DNA of 64,000 nt from Candidatus Heimdallarchaeota archaeon. Lineage in GTDB: Archaea; Asgardarchaeota; Heimdallarchaeia; JABLTI01. The position numbers and the translations under genes are program-made. Below are positions 49,121 through 60,119 of the stretch, one piece after another; positions within the stretch are counted from its first letter, which is position 1, and each line of letters begins with the position of its first letter. Location: assembly GCA_030614005.1 (NCBI GenBank), contig JAUWKS010000002.1:1-64000 (forward strand), in the 5' to 3' direction. The notes under the pieces were generated by a model. That model saw nothing but the letters and a program-made list of their open reading frames with translations, did no database searches and was not told the DNA's origin.

Positions 49121-49870
49121 ATGTCTTATGCATCAACAAAAACTCTAAGAATTAGTAAAATCATTTTTGTAATGATATTATTTCAAATGACTATTGTCGC
49201 AACAAACAACCAAAAATCCGCTTCAGGAAGCTTGCCTATTGTATTATATCCAGGAGAAAGTTTCAGCTGGGTGATAGATAACATATCCATTGGTACTAAT
49301 GTTTGGATTAATAGCACATTATGGTTTACAATTGCTAATTGGCATGCAAATATTAGCGATGAAATAACATACAGTGTTAGTGATATTATCCAAATTAATG
49401 AAAAAGATTACACTAAAGGAAGTTTAACTATTGGTAATTTGTCATTGACAACCAATGATCATGCAATTGGTACAAACATAGCACTTTCATATTATCCTTG
49501 GGTTGGAGGTCTGATCTCTCTTGAGAGTGACTGGATGACAGTAGGGGATGTTTCTCCCTTTAATACTAATGCTAACATCACCATTGACACGGATTCAACA
49601 GCTACTATTCTAGGAAGTGAAGTTAATACAATCAAATTCAAGCTAAATGATAGTTTACAACAAACAGAATTGGTATATGAAGCAGTAACTGGAATCCTCG
49701 TATCTGGAAAAACAAGTGCATTTGGGTTTAGTTTAGAACTACATTTGAGCAGTTCATCAATACCACTCCCAACAGTTACAGCAGGATTACCACAGCCTGG
49801 ATTAATCTGCTTCTTGGTATCACTGTCGTTACTAACCTTTACTTTGAATATTAAACGAAAGAGAAGTTGA
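49121..49870 (+). CDS. Secreted, C-terminally anchored protein
   Basis: Signal-like N-term and C-terminal TM followed by KRKRS. Confidence 0.6.
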   Translation: MSYASTKTLRISKIIFVMILFQMTIVATNNQKSASGSLPIVLYPGESFSWVIDNISIGTNVWINSTLWFTIANWHANISDEITYSVSDIIQINEKDYTKGSLTIGNLSLTTNDHAIGTNIALSYYPWVGGLISLESDWMTVGDVSPFNTNANITIDTDSTATILGSEVNTIKFKLNDSLQQTELVYEAVTGILVSGKTSAFGFSLELHLSSSSIPLPTVTAGLPQPGLICFLVSLSLLTFTLNIKRKRS

Positions 49871-49877
49871 TACTTGA

Positions 49878-50573
49878 ATGGAACAATCAATTGATAATCG
49901 AGAGGCCATATCCAAAGAGGGAGACTATGTCCATTCTGAAGGAGAGCATTCAAATAAGATAGCTGAATCAGCAGAAATGTTACAAGACTACTCACCGCAA
50001 AGAATGTCACTAAAAATAGCAATCTTGGCGATTTTTACTGCTCTTGGTCCAGTATTATCAATTTCCTTTATTTGGGTTCCATATTTTGAATTAATGACTT
50101 TAACTATTTTTTTGGGAGGTATAACTTTAGGACCATTATTTGGTGCTATACAAGCAATCTTCTCAACAACACTTTATGAAATTATTGCCAGTGCTTTTCT
50201 TGGCGTTGGCTTGCCTATTTTTCCTTTCAAGATTCTTGGATTTCTTCTAGTGGGAATATGTGGAGGAATACTAGGTAAAATGTTTCAAATTAAAACATCT
50301 TTTTCTTGGAGAATCTTCATTGCTATTATAGGTGGTTTGCTAACGTTAAGCTATGATTTGTTAGTAAATATCGGAATGATCATTTTTCTGGATTTGCATT
50401 TTATCAGTTATTTTGCTACCTTAGCAATTGGCTTACCTGTAACAGCCATTCGAGTAACAAGTAATACAATCTTCTTTGCGTTTGTCCCAGAAATAATGAA
50501 TCGAGCTATAAAGCCTGCTCTAGATAATATATCATTCAATAAGAATAGAACAAGCACTAATTTAGAAAAGTAA
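49878..50573 (+). CDS. ECF transporter S-component-like membrane protein
   Basis: LKIAILAIFTALGPVLS...LTIFLGGITLGPLFGAIQAIFSTTLYEII. Confidence 0.7.
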   Translation: MEQSIDNREAISKEGDYVHSEGEHSNKIAESAEMLQDYSPQRMSLKIAILAIFTALGPVLSISFIWVPYFELMTLTIFLGGITLGPLFGAIQAIFSTTLYEIIASAFLGVGLPIFPFKILGFLLVGICGGILGKMFQIKTSFSWRIFIAIIGGLLTLSYDLLVNIGMIIFLDLHFISYFATLAIGLPVTAIRVTSNTIFFAFVPEIMNRAIKPALDNISFNKNRTSTNLEK

Positions 50574-50751
50574 TTTTTAAACTGTTTTTTCATTCAATTT
50601 AGTTAAAAAGTGAAACCACAGAACAAACATAACAATTTTAAATTTGATTTTGTAATAGAGATTGCTTAATCAAAAATTAAGTGAAAAAATCTGTTCAATT
50701 TGAGCAAATTAGCGAGTTAAAACCACAAACTAATAGTAACAAATTAAATAG

Positions 50752-51978
50752 ATGAAAATTGTTTATAGCGCAGAAAAAAAAATCGGCGGAATGCTTAACG
50801 AACTTGTTTCGGAGAATCATAAAATGAGCGACATGACATTTCAAGAAGAAATGCGCCCACCAGAAGAAGAAGGCGTTTTATTAGATGTCCGTGGTATTAG
50901 GACTTATTTCTTTACAGAAGAAGGCGTAGTAAAAGCACTTGAAAACGTAGGCTACAAAGTTTACGAATCCAAAACTCTTGGTATTGTAGGCGAATCTGGT
51001 TGTGGAAAATCAGTAAGCGCACTATCAGTTATGGGTATTGTACCAGATCCACCTGGAAAAATCATTGAAGGCGAAGTCTGGTTTAGAGGTGAAGATCTTA
51101 GAAAGAAATCTGATGCAGAAATGCGAACCATCAGAGGAAATAAAATCGCAATGATTTTCCAAGATCCAATGACTTCTCTCAATCCAGTACTCACAGTTGG
51201 AGACCAAATCATGGAAGCAATTCGATTGCACCAGGATGTCGACCTTCAAACTGCAAGAGAAAATGCTATCAAGATTATGGATCTTGTAGGAATTCCAAGT
51301 GCCGCCGACCGAGTTGACGATTATCCATTTATGTTCTCAGGAGGTATGAGACAGCGAGTTATGATTGCTATGGCTCTCTCATGCAACCCAGAATTACTTG
51401 TAGCAGATGAACCAACAACTGCTCTTGACGTCACTATTCAAGCACAAATTTTGAACATTTTCAAAGCCATTCGTAATGAATTTAATATGTCCATTATGCT
51501 CATTACTCACGACCTTGGAGTAATTGCAGAACTTTGTGATTATACAACAGTTATGTATGCAGGATATATTGTAGAATATGCTACGACCATTGAATTGTTC
51601 AAGAATCCAATGCACCCTTACACTATTGCTTTATTAGGTGCTATTCCTAAACCTGAGACTAGAAAGGATGACGAGTTAACCATCATTCCTGGTTCTATTC
51701 CAAGTTTAATCACCCCTCCCCTAGGTTGTCGATTCCATCCAAGATGTTCTCACACAATGGAAATGTGCAAAACAGTTATTCCTCTACTAAGACAAGTTGC
51801 ACCTCATCATACAGTGCGCTGTCACTTATTCAATAAATATCCTGTCTCTGAAGTTGAAGAATATACAACGAAAATGCGTGAAGCATACCAGCATGATCAA
51901 ATGGAAATTATTGAAGAGAAAGGTCTTGGAAAGAAAATAGCAAAAGCATTTAAACGAGATAAGGAAAAACTAGAATAG
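50752..51978 (+). CDS. Oligopeptide/dipeptide ABC transporter ATPase (DppD/OppD family)
   Basis: [53 protein letters not shown]-terminal Cys motif [14 protein letters not shown]; start may be 50824. Confidence 0.9.
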   Translation: MKIVYSAEKKIGGMLNELVSENHKMSDMTFQEEMRPPEEEGVLLDVRGIRTYFFTEEGVVKALENVGYKVYESKTLGIVGESGCGKSVSALSVMGIVPDPPGKIIEGEVWFRGEDLRKKSDAEMRTIRGNKIAMIFQDPMTSLNPVLTVGDQIMEAIRLHQDVDLQTARENAIKIMDLVGIPSAADRVDDYPFMFSGGMRQRVMIAMALSCNPELLVADEPTTALDVTIQAQILNIFKAIRNEFNMSIMLITHDLGVIAELCDYTTVMYAGYIVEYATTIELFKNPMHPYTIALLGAIPKPETRKDDELTIIPGSIPSLITPPLGCRFHPRCSHTMEMCKTVIPLLRQVAPHHTVRCHLFNKYPVSEVEEYTTKMREAYQHDQMEIIEEKGLGKKIAKAFKRDKEKLE

Positions 51979-52143
51979 AAGCAAGAACAAACAACTTTTT
52001 TATTTTGTTTGGTAAGAATTCTTCTTCTTTCCACCTTATTTTTCTCTTTTTCAATCTTTTTTTCAACTTTTTATAGTAAGCAAAAGAAAAATAAAGGGCA
52101 CCTCTGTCTATATCAAGAAACTTTTCACAGTGGGTTAAAAAAA

Positions 52144-52344
52144 ATGACTAAAGTTCCTCGAATAAATCGCTATGAATGCAGTGGGTGTAGTTTCTGTGCT
52201 TTATCTCTTCCAGGAGTATTCCGGTTAACACCTGAAGGTATATCTGAAGTTTATGCACCAACTAACGCAAAACCTGTAGAGATTCAGAAAGTGATTGATA
52301 ATTGCCCAGTTAATTGTGTTCATTGGTTCAAAGTAAATAACTGA
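52144..52344 (+). CDS. Single [4Fe-4S] ferredoxin
   Basis: YECSGCSFCALSLP...NCPVNCVHW; start 52144 preferred. Confidence 0.8.
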   Translation: MTKVPRINRYECSGCSFCALSLPGVFRLTPEGISEVYAPTNAKPVEIQKVIDNCPVNCVHWFKVNN

Positions 52345-52503
52345 TTAACAACTTCATTATTAATTAATTCATGAACCACGACGATTAAAGAAAGTAAATT
52401 GGGCTAAATAGACAAAAAAATAAGTAATTTGTTTTAGTATTTTTACTCTTATAGAACATTATTTTACAAAAGAGAAAAGACAAAAAATGTCAAATGACAA
52501 AAT

Positions 52504-52794
52504 CTATCCGGTTCGTAAAATGATATGATAACCAAACTTTGTTTTTACTAAATCAGACATTTGACCTACTTCTAAAGCAAAAACAGCTTTATCGAATTCT
52601 CTAACCATTTGACCACGACCAAAGGCACCGAGATTACCGCCTTTTTTTGCAGAGGAACACGTAGACTTACTCTTAGCTAGCTTCTTGAAAAGATCTGCTC
52701 TTCTACCTGCAGGAACTGACTTTAACTGATTAAGTATTTCTTGTGCTTGTCCTTGTTTTGGAACCAAAATATGTGATGCTTTTATTTTACTCAT
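52504..52794 (-). CDS. Parvulin-type peptidyl-prolyl isomerase
   Basis: KASHILV...GGNLGAFGRGQMVREFDKAVFALEVGQMSDLVKTKFGYHIILRTG. Confidence 0.9.
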   Translation of the reverse strand: MSKIKASHILVPKQGQAQEILNQLKSVPAGRRADLFKKLAKSKSTCSSAKKGGNLGAFGRGQMVREFDKAVFALEVGQMSDLVKTKFGYHIILRTG

Positions 52795-52972
52795 ATGATT
52801 CACCAAGTATGATATTATTACTGTGAATATTTCCCAGTTAAAAAGTTTAGTCTAATTTTTGACTCAAAATAATATGAAAAAAATCACTAATTCTAAATAT
52901 ATGAAGAAATCTAAGCTCATTTATTAAACCAAGAATTTCATTTGGATATTTAGTAACCTCGAGCTGAAGAAA

Positions 52973-53998
52973 ATGTTACCAGAACATATTGATATTGCCC
53001 ATGGCGCTGGCGGTACAAAAATGGATGAACTCCTAGAGCTTATTATGAAAAACATCTCTTTAAGAAAAGTTGGAGATGGTATAGGACTAGATGAAAAAGA
53101 TGATGGAGCAACTATTCGGATAGGAGACAAAAGAATAGTTGCATCTATTGATGGTCATACCGTTCATCCAATATTCTTCCCTGGTGGAGACCTTGGTCAA
53201 CTTGCAATAACGGGAACTATAAATGATATTTGTGTTATGGGTGGAAAACCTATCGCAATACTCTCAAGTTTAATTATAGAAGAAGGATTTGCTGTGAAAG
53301 ATTTACAAAAAATCGTTGATTCTATGGCAGAAACAGCGAAACAAGCAAATGTAGCGATAGTTGCTGGGGATACGAAAGTAATGCCAAAAGGAACTTTGGA
53401 TCAAATAGTTGTTATTACTTCAGGTATTGGTATTATAGAAAATGATGATTTAGATATAAGAGATTCAAATTTGAAACCTGGCGATAAAATAATTATATCT
53501 GGAACTGTTGGTGACCATGGAATTGCACTTATGGCGGGTAGAGAAGGAATTTCTTTTGAAACGGAGTTGGTATCTGATGTCGCCTCTGTTCAGGATATTG
53601 TAAATGCTGCATTACAAATAGGTGGAGTGGTTTCAATGAAAGACCCTACTAGAGGAGGATTAGCTTCTGCATTAAATGAATTAGCAAGTAAATCCAAAAT
53701 AAGCATCTGGATAGAAGATGAGAAGATACCTATCAAACCTGCCGTAAATGCTGCAAGTGAAATGCTAGGACTAGAACCTTTAGGCGTTACTTGTGAAGGA
53801 AGAGTAATCATAGGGGTCAAAGCAGAAAAAGCTGATGAGGTTTTAGAAGCAATAAAGAAAGTACCACATGGAGAAGCAGCAGCGATTATTGGCGAGGTTA
53901 GAGAAGAACGACCTGGTTATGTGCTCTCGAAAACCCTTGTAGGTGGTCATAGAATAATTGAAAAACCAATAGGTGAGCAGATACCAAGAGTATGTTAA
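52973..53998 (+). CDS. hypE: Hydrogenase expression/formation protein HypE
   Basis: HGAGGTKMDELL, MKDPTRGGLASALNE, C-terminal PRVC. Confidence 0.93.
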   Translation: MLPEHIDIAHGAGGTKMDELLELIMKNISLRKVGDGIGLDEKDDGATIRIGDKRIVASIDGHTVHPIFFPGGDLGQLAITGTINDICVMGGKPIAILSSLIIEEGFAVKDLQKIVDSMAETAKQANVAIVAGDTKVMPKGTLDQIVVITSGIGIIENDDLDIRDSNLKPGDKIIISGTVGDHGIALMAGREGISFETELVSDVASVQDIVNAALQIGGVVSMKDPTRGGLASALNELASKSKISIWIEDEKIPIKPAVNAASEMLGLEPLGVTCEGRVIIGVKAEKADEVLEAIKKVPHGEAAAIIGEVREERPGYVLSKTLVGGHRIIEKPIGEQIPRVC

Positions 53999-54143
53999 TA
54001 AGAAGTTTATTAGATAGGTAAGCATATAACTATGTGAAGAGCATAAAAACTCTTTTTAAGAGCTAAATTATAGTTCAAAGGTATTATGAGATTTTTATCA
54101 CTCTCAGAGGATAATAAAAACTAATCAATGGAGGATTTGCAAT

Positions 54144-54986
54144 TTGAAAGTCCAAGATGTAATGACTACAGATCCAGTATGTGTTATAGTTCCGGGTTCA
54201 AGAGATGATTTATTCGAATTAATTCGAGAACATAATATAACTAGTTTTCCTGTTCTAAAAGAAGGAACAAAACAAGTGGTCGGAATAATTACCGAAACAG
54301 ATATTGTAAGCAAACCATCTGAAACTCAATTAGCACTTTTAATGACAAAAAATCCAAAGACAATTTCTCCAAAAACGGCTATTTCAGAAGCAATTAAGCT
54401 TATGACTGAAAATGATTTCAGACAAATGCCAGTGGTAAATTCCAAGGGTTTTGTTGGAATGATTACTATTGGAGATATTATATCCAAAGTAATTGCAATA
54501 ACATCTTCTGAAAAAACAATTGAAGAATACATGTCCAGTGCTGTATTAGGTATCTGGCAAGAAACACCATTACCAGTTGCCCTAAAAGTGATGAACTATG
54601 CTGGAGCAGAATCAGCATTAGTTTTCGATGATGAAGGAACAATGGTTGGCATAACCACTGTAGTTGATTTTGTTAAATTCTTTGAAGCTATAAGCAGTGA
54701 AAAAAGAACTGATAACACTGCAGGTGAAGGAAAAGAAGGAAGTTGGGATGCGGTCTCAACAATTATCATCCATACAAAGGATTTGACCTTACCAAAAGTA
54801 CCATTAAAAGAAATCATGACCAAAGAAGTTGTTACTACCTTTAGCAAAGCTACTCTCAGTGATGTGGCAAAGAAGATGAGACGAATGGCCCTTTACCAAA
54901 TGCCAGTAGTCAATTCAAAAGGAACCATCATTGGCATGATCCGTGATTTTGATTTATTGAAAGCTTATGCAGGAAAAGATGAATAA
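54144..54986 (+). CDS. CBS-domain protein (four CBS motifs)
   Basis: VQDVMTTDPVCV, MTKNPKTISP, EYMSSAVLGIW, IMTKEVVTTFSKATLSDVAKKM. Confidence 0.88.
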   Translation: MKVQDVMTTDPVCVIVPGSRDDLFELIREHNITSFPVLKEGTKQVVGIITETDIVSKPSETQLALLMTKNPKTISPKTAISEAIKLMTENDFRQMPVVNSKGFVGMITIGDIISKVIAITSSEKTIEEYMSSAVLGIWQETPLPVALKVMNYAGAESALVFDDEGTMVGITTVVDFVKFFEAISSEKRTDNTAGEGKEGSWDAVSTIIIHTKDLTLPKVPLKEIMTKEVVTTFSKATLSDVAKKMRRMALYQMPVVNSKGTIIGMIRDFDLLKAYAGKDE

Positions 54987-55125
54987 GTGACTATTCATCT
55001 CATTTTCCTTGTTTTTTACTATTTTTTTATTAAATATCATCTAAACCAACAGAAAAAGATATATTTTCATAAGATGGTTGATTGACAATCACATATAACA
55101 CATCGACTACTTAGGTGATTCTACA

Positions 55126-55419
55126 ATGTCAAAATCCAAAGCATCCGAACCCAATGTTGTATTCATTGGCTCTAAATCCGTTATGTCCTACGTTCTTGCC
55201 TGTATTACTCAACTGAACGAAGGCAATCAAGATTTAATTTTGAAAGCAAGAGGGCGTGCTATTAGCCGTGCTGTCGATACTGCCGAAATTATTCGTCATC
55301 GATTTGTACCAGATGCTCAAATAAAAAATATTGAAATTAGCACTGAGAAAATTGAACGAAGCGAAGGCGGAACAGCCAATGTCTCAGCAATTGAGATCAC
55401 TATTAGCAAAAAGAAATAA
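55126..55419 (+). CDS. alba: Chromatin protein Alba
   Basis: [50 protein letters not shown]. Confidence 0.93.
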   Translation: MSKSKASEPNVVFIGSKSVMSYVLACITQLNEGNQDLILKARGRAISRAVDTAEIIRHRFVPDAQIKNIEISTEKIERSEGGTANVSAIEITISKKK

Positions 55420-55437
55420 GCTTTTCTTCCCAAATTG

Positions 55438-55466
55438 CACGGTTGACGAAACGGTAATCAACCGTG
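55438..55466. terminator. Putative bidirectional terminator hairpin
   Basis: CACGGTTGA-CGAAACGGTAA-TCAACCGTG perfect 9-bp stem then T-rich tract, between convergent genes. Confidence 0.6.
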
Positions 55467-55491
55467 ATTAATTCTTTTTTCCTTCTTTTCA

Positions 55492-56763
55492 TTATTTTAC
55501 TAAATCATCTATTCTACCAAATAGTAATGGAACAACCAATTCATTTCTACTTAATGAACCATGAGTTGCATTCAAACCTAAATTGAATACAGGATCATAA
55601 TAACCTGAATGACCAAAGAATATTGAAGCATTTTTACCCAACACTACCTGAACATCACCAAGACGGTCTATTACTTTTGAAGAATCAGCACCTTTGCCCA
55701 TCAATTCGGGATACTGTTCAGGAGTAAGAATAACACCATTATCACCAATTTTCTCTTTAAACCATTGAACAACCTCTTCGTGTTTTCCTGGACGAGAAAA
55801 TAAATGGGTTACCCGTCCGCTTTTTCCTCTGGCTTCGAGTAAATTTTTCAAATAGTCCTCTTCTTCGGTAGTAACCTCAATTCTCTTTTCGGGAGTTAAA
55901 TTTTCTTGACCATGGTCAGCTGTAATGAATATTACTGTTTCTGAAGCAATTTTCGAATCTATCCTCTTTAAGTATTTAAACAATAGATCTTCAATACTTC
56001 TAATTTCATCTTCTAATGTTTGACTCTCAGTAGTATATCGATGAGAAATACTATCAATGGAACCAATATACATTTTTAGAAGCAGTGGATGATCTGTCGG
56101 TGTTTCCAAAATCCTTTGGGCAGCAGCAAAACAATCAACATGGCTAGAATAACCTATAGAATGAGGATGATTGTGCAATAAATGAGATAAACCAGAATTT
56201 GCTATGTGATTTTCTAACAAGTCTATGCATACAATTGGGCTATCTTCATTTAGGAGAAAATCTTCCCAAAGAAAATGTTTAACCTTTACCCCAGCAGTTG
56301 TTAAATCACCAAAACGAGTGTCTTTTGTTCTTAAAGTTAAAGTATCAACAATATTACCAATTTCACTAAATCGTATTTTTTGACCAACGATACCATGTTT
56401 AATTGGCATTGAACCTTGATGAATTGTAACCATACAGGAACTGGTGATTGTTGGAAAAGTGGAACAAATAGCCACACCATTTCTTCTAAAGCGATTCTTA
56501 AGTAATAATGAATAACGCTTAAATTGTTCATAGCCCATAGCATCTAGAACAAGAACGATAACCTTTGTAATTTTCGATTTCTTAATGATTTTCCAGCCTT
56601 CTTTTTGTTCCAAATAGTTATTCAATAATCTACTCTTTGCAAAATCCATTCCTAAAAGCGATAACGCGGTAGGTACGACTTTGGAAATGTTCAAATCTAA
56701 ATCTGGAAAATAGAGATCATCTCTATCTGGCAATGGTTTTAAAGGGAAAGGTGTTTCATCCAA
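55492..56763 (-). CDS. Type I phosphodiesterase/nucleotide pyrophosphatase (alkaline phosphatase superfamily)
   Basis: VLVLDAMGYEQF, CSTFPTITSSCMVTIHQG, FITADHGQ. Confidence 0.8.
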   Translation of the reverse strand: MDETPFPLKPLPDRDDLYFPDLDLNISKVVPTALSLLGMDFAKSRLLNNYLEQKEGWKIIKKSKITKVIVLVLDAMGYEQFKRYSLLLKNRFRRNGVAICSTFPTITSSCMVTIHQGSMPIKHGIVGQKIRFSEIGNIVDTLTLRTKDTRFGDLTTAGVKVKHFLWEDFLLNEDSPIVCIDLLENHIANSGLSHLLHNHPHSIGYSSHVDCFAAAQRILETPTDHPLLLKMYIGSIDSISHRYTTESQTLEDEIRSIEDLLFKYLKRIDSKIASETVIFITADHGQENLTPEKRIEVTTEEEDYLKNLLEARGKSGRVTHLFSRPGKHEEVVQWFKEKIGDNGVILTPEQYPELMGKGADSSKVIDRLGDVQVVLGKNASIFFGHSGYYDPVFNLGLNATHGSLSRNELVVPLLFGRIDDLVK

Positions 56764-56904
56764 CTATTACACTCTCTTTTTCTATCAGAACTTTACACAT
56801 AGTAAAAGACTGGTTCTATCACTACAATGATGGTAAATCTATTAATGTTTGTGGAGTATTTTGTAAAAAAGGTTTAATACATTACTGAGAACAGTATATT
56901 CGTA

Positions 56905-59004
56905 ATGTTCCAAAAAATATTAACAGAAATTTCAAAAGAATTTTCAGGGCAAAATGCTAAAGAGATTATTGGCGGAATAGCAAATTTTCATCGCATACAA
57001 TCTTCTCCCGGTTTTCGAGATGCAGCTGAATTTTGTCTTGGAAAATTGGAAGAATATACAATTCCGTTTGTTAAAATACATAAATACCCTGCAAAAGGTA
57101 ATAACAAATTTTGGGGATGTCCGGTACCAAAAGAATGGAGTATAAAATCAGCTTCACTTGAGCTTGTAGAACCAACAAATAAAGCAAAGATTCTGTGCCG
57201 TTTCTTTGAAAATCCTTGTTCAGTTATTCAACGCTCAAAAGCAACAAATAAGGAGGGGATTACTGCAGAAGTAATAATACTCCCTAAAGGATTATCCGAA
57301 GATGAAATGAAAAAATATGAGCTAAAAGATAAATTCATTCTAACTGATGATACAGATTTGAAAAAAATGCGTTTACTTGCTGTAAATAAACTTGGAGCAG
57401 CAGGAATCATTTACGATTTAGTGAGTGAGTTACCACCAGTAAGAACAAGAGCTAATTTTCCAACAGCACGTAGATACACATCATTCTGGTATGGAACAAA
57501 GGGAGATGAAGGAGATGCCTTTGGTTTTGTCCTCTCAGCAGAACAAGGTGATCAGCTTAGAAAGCTAATCAAGAACGTTGAAAAAGAAGCAAAGAAAGAA
57601 GGAAAAAAACAGAAACAAGTGAAATTGCATGCAAAGATAGATGCAAGTTTTTATGATGGGGAAATGGAAATAGTTGATTTCACAATACCAGGTAAAATAA
57701 AGGATCAAGAAATTATCGCTGTAGCCCATCTTTGTCATCCAAAACCAGGTGCAGTAGATAATGCCTCTGGTTGCGGAACAATCATTGAGGTTGCTAGAAC
57801 ACTAAATTCCCTTATCGAAAGTGGTAAATTAGAAAAACCAAAAAGAAGCATTAGATTTTTGTTAATGGCTGAATTTACAGGTACCTTCTGCTATTTAGCA
57901 AGCAATGAAAAGAAGATAAAGAATTTTGTTGCTGGTCTGAATATTGACATGGTTGGCGCAGACCAATCTATCGGTGGCGGACGTACGTTAGTTATGGAAC
58001 GGACACATGATGCTTATCCTTCTTATGTTAATGAGGTCCTTAGTGCTATTTTACATGAAAGGAGTAAAGAAGTAACAAACTTCACTGAGACGGGTTCCAT
58101 TGCTACTTTCAAATTTGCGAACGATCAACCATTCTCTGGTGGATCAGACCACGCTATACTTGGTTTTCCAGATATTGGAATTGGAACTCCCATGTTAATA
58201 CAATGGCCAGATAGATATTATCACACCGGAGAGGATACACTTGATAAAGTTTCAACTGAAATGCTGGATATTGTAGGTTCTATTGTTGGAACTTACTGTT
58301 ATTTTATTGCCAATGCTGGATATCCAGAGCTCCTCTGGATTGTTCAAGAAGTTGGCAGTAAAGGTAGAGAACGACTAATAAAATTCAGCAGAGAATATAC
58401 CAGTAACTTGATGGAAAAATTACAAAAAGAGGAAAATCAAGAAAAAAGAGAAAATCTACTTTATGACTTTTTGACTAAAATTGAAGGTATGTTAAATTTT
58501 AGAAGAGATAGAGAAATTTTCGCATTAAAGTCAATCTCCAAGCTTCTTTCTGAGAAAGATGACAAAGAGGATTTCATATCTTTAATCCGAAGTGAAGAGA
58601 AGCTCATCAACAAAATAGCAGAGGAAGAACTTGCTCAAGTAAAAGAGATAATAAGTAAACTTGGAATTAGTCTAAAGATTATACCCAAAAAACCTGGTGC
58701 AAAAGAAGATTCATTGGATACTAAAGAAGAAATGCTTACACCAATAAAGAAACATAGAGGACCAATAACAAGCGTAAATCGTTTAGACATAAGCTATGAA
58801 CAACAATTGGAATATGAGAAAATAACTAAAGAGCACAAAGAAATGATGCAAACAGTAAAGACAGCTATTTTTTGGATAGATGGAAAAAGAACGATAGCAG
58901 AAATAGCAGAGAAAGTAAAGCAACAACGTGGGGAAGTAAGCATTCCATTATTAGTAAAAATCATGAAACAATATGAAAAAGAAGGAATAATTAAATTGAT
59001 ATAA
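56905..59004 (+). CDS. M28-like/DUF4910 aminopeptidase with C-terminal winged helix
   Basis: VAHLCHPKPGAVDNASGCGTIIEVAR, GSDHAILGFPDIGIGTPML; C-term FWIDGKRTIAEIAEKVKQQRG. Confidence 0.8.
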   Translation: MFQKILTEISKEFSGQNAKEIIGGIANFHRIQSSPGFRDAAEFCLGKLEEYTIPFVKIHKYPAKGNNKFWGCPVPKEWSIKSASLELVEPTNKAKILCRFFENPCSVIQRSKATNKEGITAEVIILPKGLSEDEMKKYELKDKFILTDDTDLKKMRLLAVNKLGAAGIIYDLVSELPPVRTRANFPTARRYTSFWYGTKGDEGDAFGFVLSAEQGDQLRKLIKNVEKEAKKEGKKQKQVKLHAKIDASFYDGEMEIVDFTIPGKIKDQEIIAVAHLCHPKPGAVDNASGCGTIIEVARTLNSLIESGKLEKPKRSIRFLLMAEFTGTFCYLASNEKKIKNFVAGLNIDMVGADQSIGGGRTLVMERTHDAYPSYVNEVLSAILHERSKEVTNFTETGSIATFKFANDQPFSGGSDHAILGFPDIGIGTPMLIQWPDRYYHTGEDTLDKVSTEMLDIVGSIVGTYCYFIANAGYPELLWIVQEVGSKGRERLIKFSREYTSNLMEKLQKEENQEKRENLLYDFLTKIEGMLNFRRDREIFALKSISKLLSEKDDKEDFISLIRSEEKLINKIAEEELAQVKEIISKLGISLKIIPKKPGAKEDSLDTKEEMLTPIKKHRGPITSVNRLDISYEQQLEYEKITKEHKEMMQTVKTAIFWIDGKRTIAEIAEKVKQQRGEVSIPLLVKIMKQYEKEGIIKLI

Positions 59005-59080
59005 TAATGGATTAATTCAGAAAGAAAAGCTCGTGAAATTCCGTAGAAATTTTTCAACATAGTAGTGGTGTCTTCTACTT

Positions 59081-59854
59081 TTATTTCCTCAATAATTCAT
59101 TTCCAATACATGGTCTCAAATCCTCTCTTTCATTCCATAATTTCCATAACGCGTCATCTCCAATTTCAATAGTTTTTTTCACAAATTCAGTTCTCTCAGC
59201 ACAGTCATCCAAATCTATAGTTTTCATACACTCTTTGCATTTTTCAAGATGGGAGGATAAAACATCTTCAGTTAGAAAATCTTCTTTTGTGGATTCACTG
59301 CTTTTTTTTTCTTCCTCAAGACTTATCTTGGTAATCTCATCCAAAATCACCTTTGCTGAAAATTGTTGTAATTCGACTTCTTTCTCCCAAACTTTGGGGA
59401 TGTTTTCAATCCATTGAGTATTTTCCTCTTCTGTAATTCCTAACAGATTTTTAGCAATACTTCTTCTGTCAACGATTTCTTCAGGTGTTAAATTACCATA
59501 CTCTATTGTTGCAGCTACTTTCTCAAAAAATTCTTTCGTCTCGTCTATCTTCTCATTATCGGGTAGAGGATAATGAGTCTTTGTCTCTTGAGGTATTTGT
59601 TTATCCGGGTCTTCTTCCTTTTCCTCTTGTAGCAGATTGAATCCTCTTAGCTTTTCATCTTCGAGAGTCTTTTTATCAACTTGGAAAATCTCTCCTTTAT
59701 ACTTTGGTGGAATTTCTTTAAAGGAGATCAATCCCTCATACTCGTCTTTCTCTTTATTGGGAATTACTTCTCCAGCATGATCTGATAATTGTAACTTTGA
59801 CGTTAATTGAAGTCCATTAAAAGCAGTTTCATTCTCGAATATGCTATCATTCAA
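59081..59854 (-). CDS. Hypothetical protein with Cys/His pair (SHLEKCKECMKTI)
   Basis: 257 aa ORF, Glu/Lys-rich, zinc-finger-like HxxxCxxC. Confidence 0.5.
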   Translation of the reverse strand: MNDSIFENETAFNGLQLTSKLQLSDHAGEVIPNKEKDEYEGLISFKEIPPKYKGEIFQVDKKTLEDEKLRGFNLLQEEKEEDPDKQIPQETKTHYPLPDNEKIDETKEFFEKVAATIEYGNLTPEEIVDRRSIAKNLLGITEEENTQWIENIPKVWEKEVELQQFSAKVILDEITKISLEEEKKSSESTKEDFLTEDVLSSHLEKCKECMKTIDLDDCAERTEFVKKTIEIGDDALWKLWNEREDLRPCIGNELLRK

Positions 59855-60119
59855 TCCAACAAAAAATTGATTTTTTACTTCTCCACCAGAAATTTCTGTA
59901 ATATAACTAATTCTTTAAAAATTACTTGAACAATATTGTAGAATTGATAGATTATCCTTTACAAGTTTAGGTATCTTAACAATCTTCTTAGTATCAATAA
60001 TATCTTTTGATGGTCTACTAAATATTGTCATTACTAAAACCTGTTTAAGTTCTCTGATAGTACAAAAGTTATTTCTACTCGAGAGTTAAAAACACCACAA
60101 AAAAAAGAGAGGAGAAGTC

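Noticed and set aside
49492-50022. 176-aa minus-strand ORF spanning two plus-strand genes
   Set aside because: Antisense to two better-supported membrane/secreted ORFs; composition not protein-like
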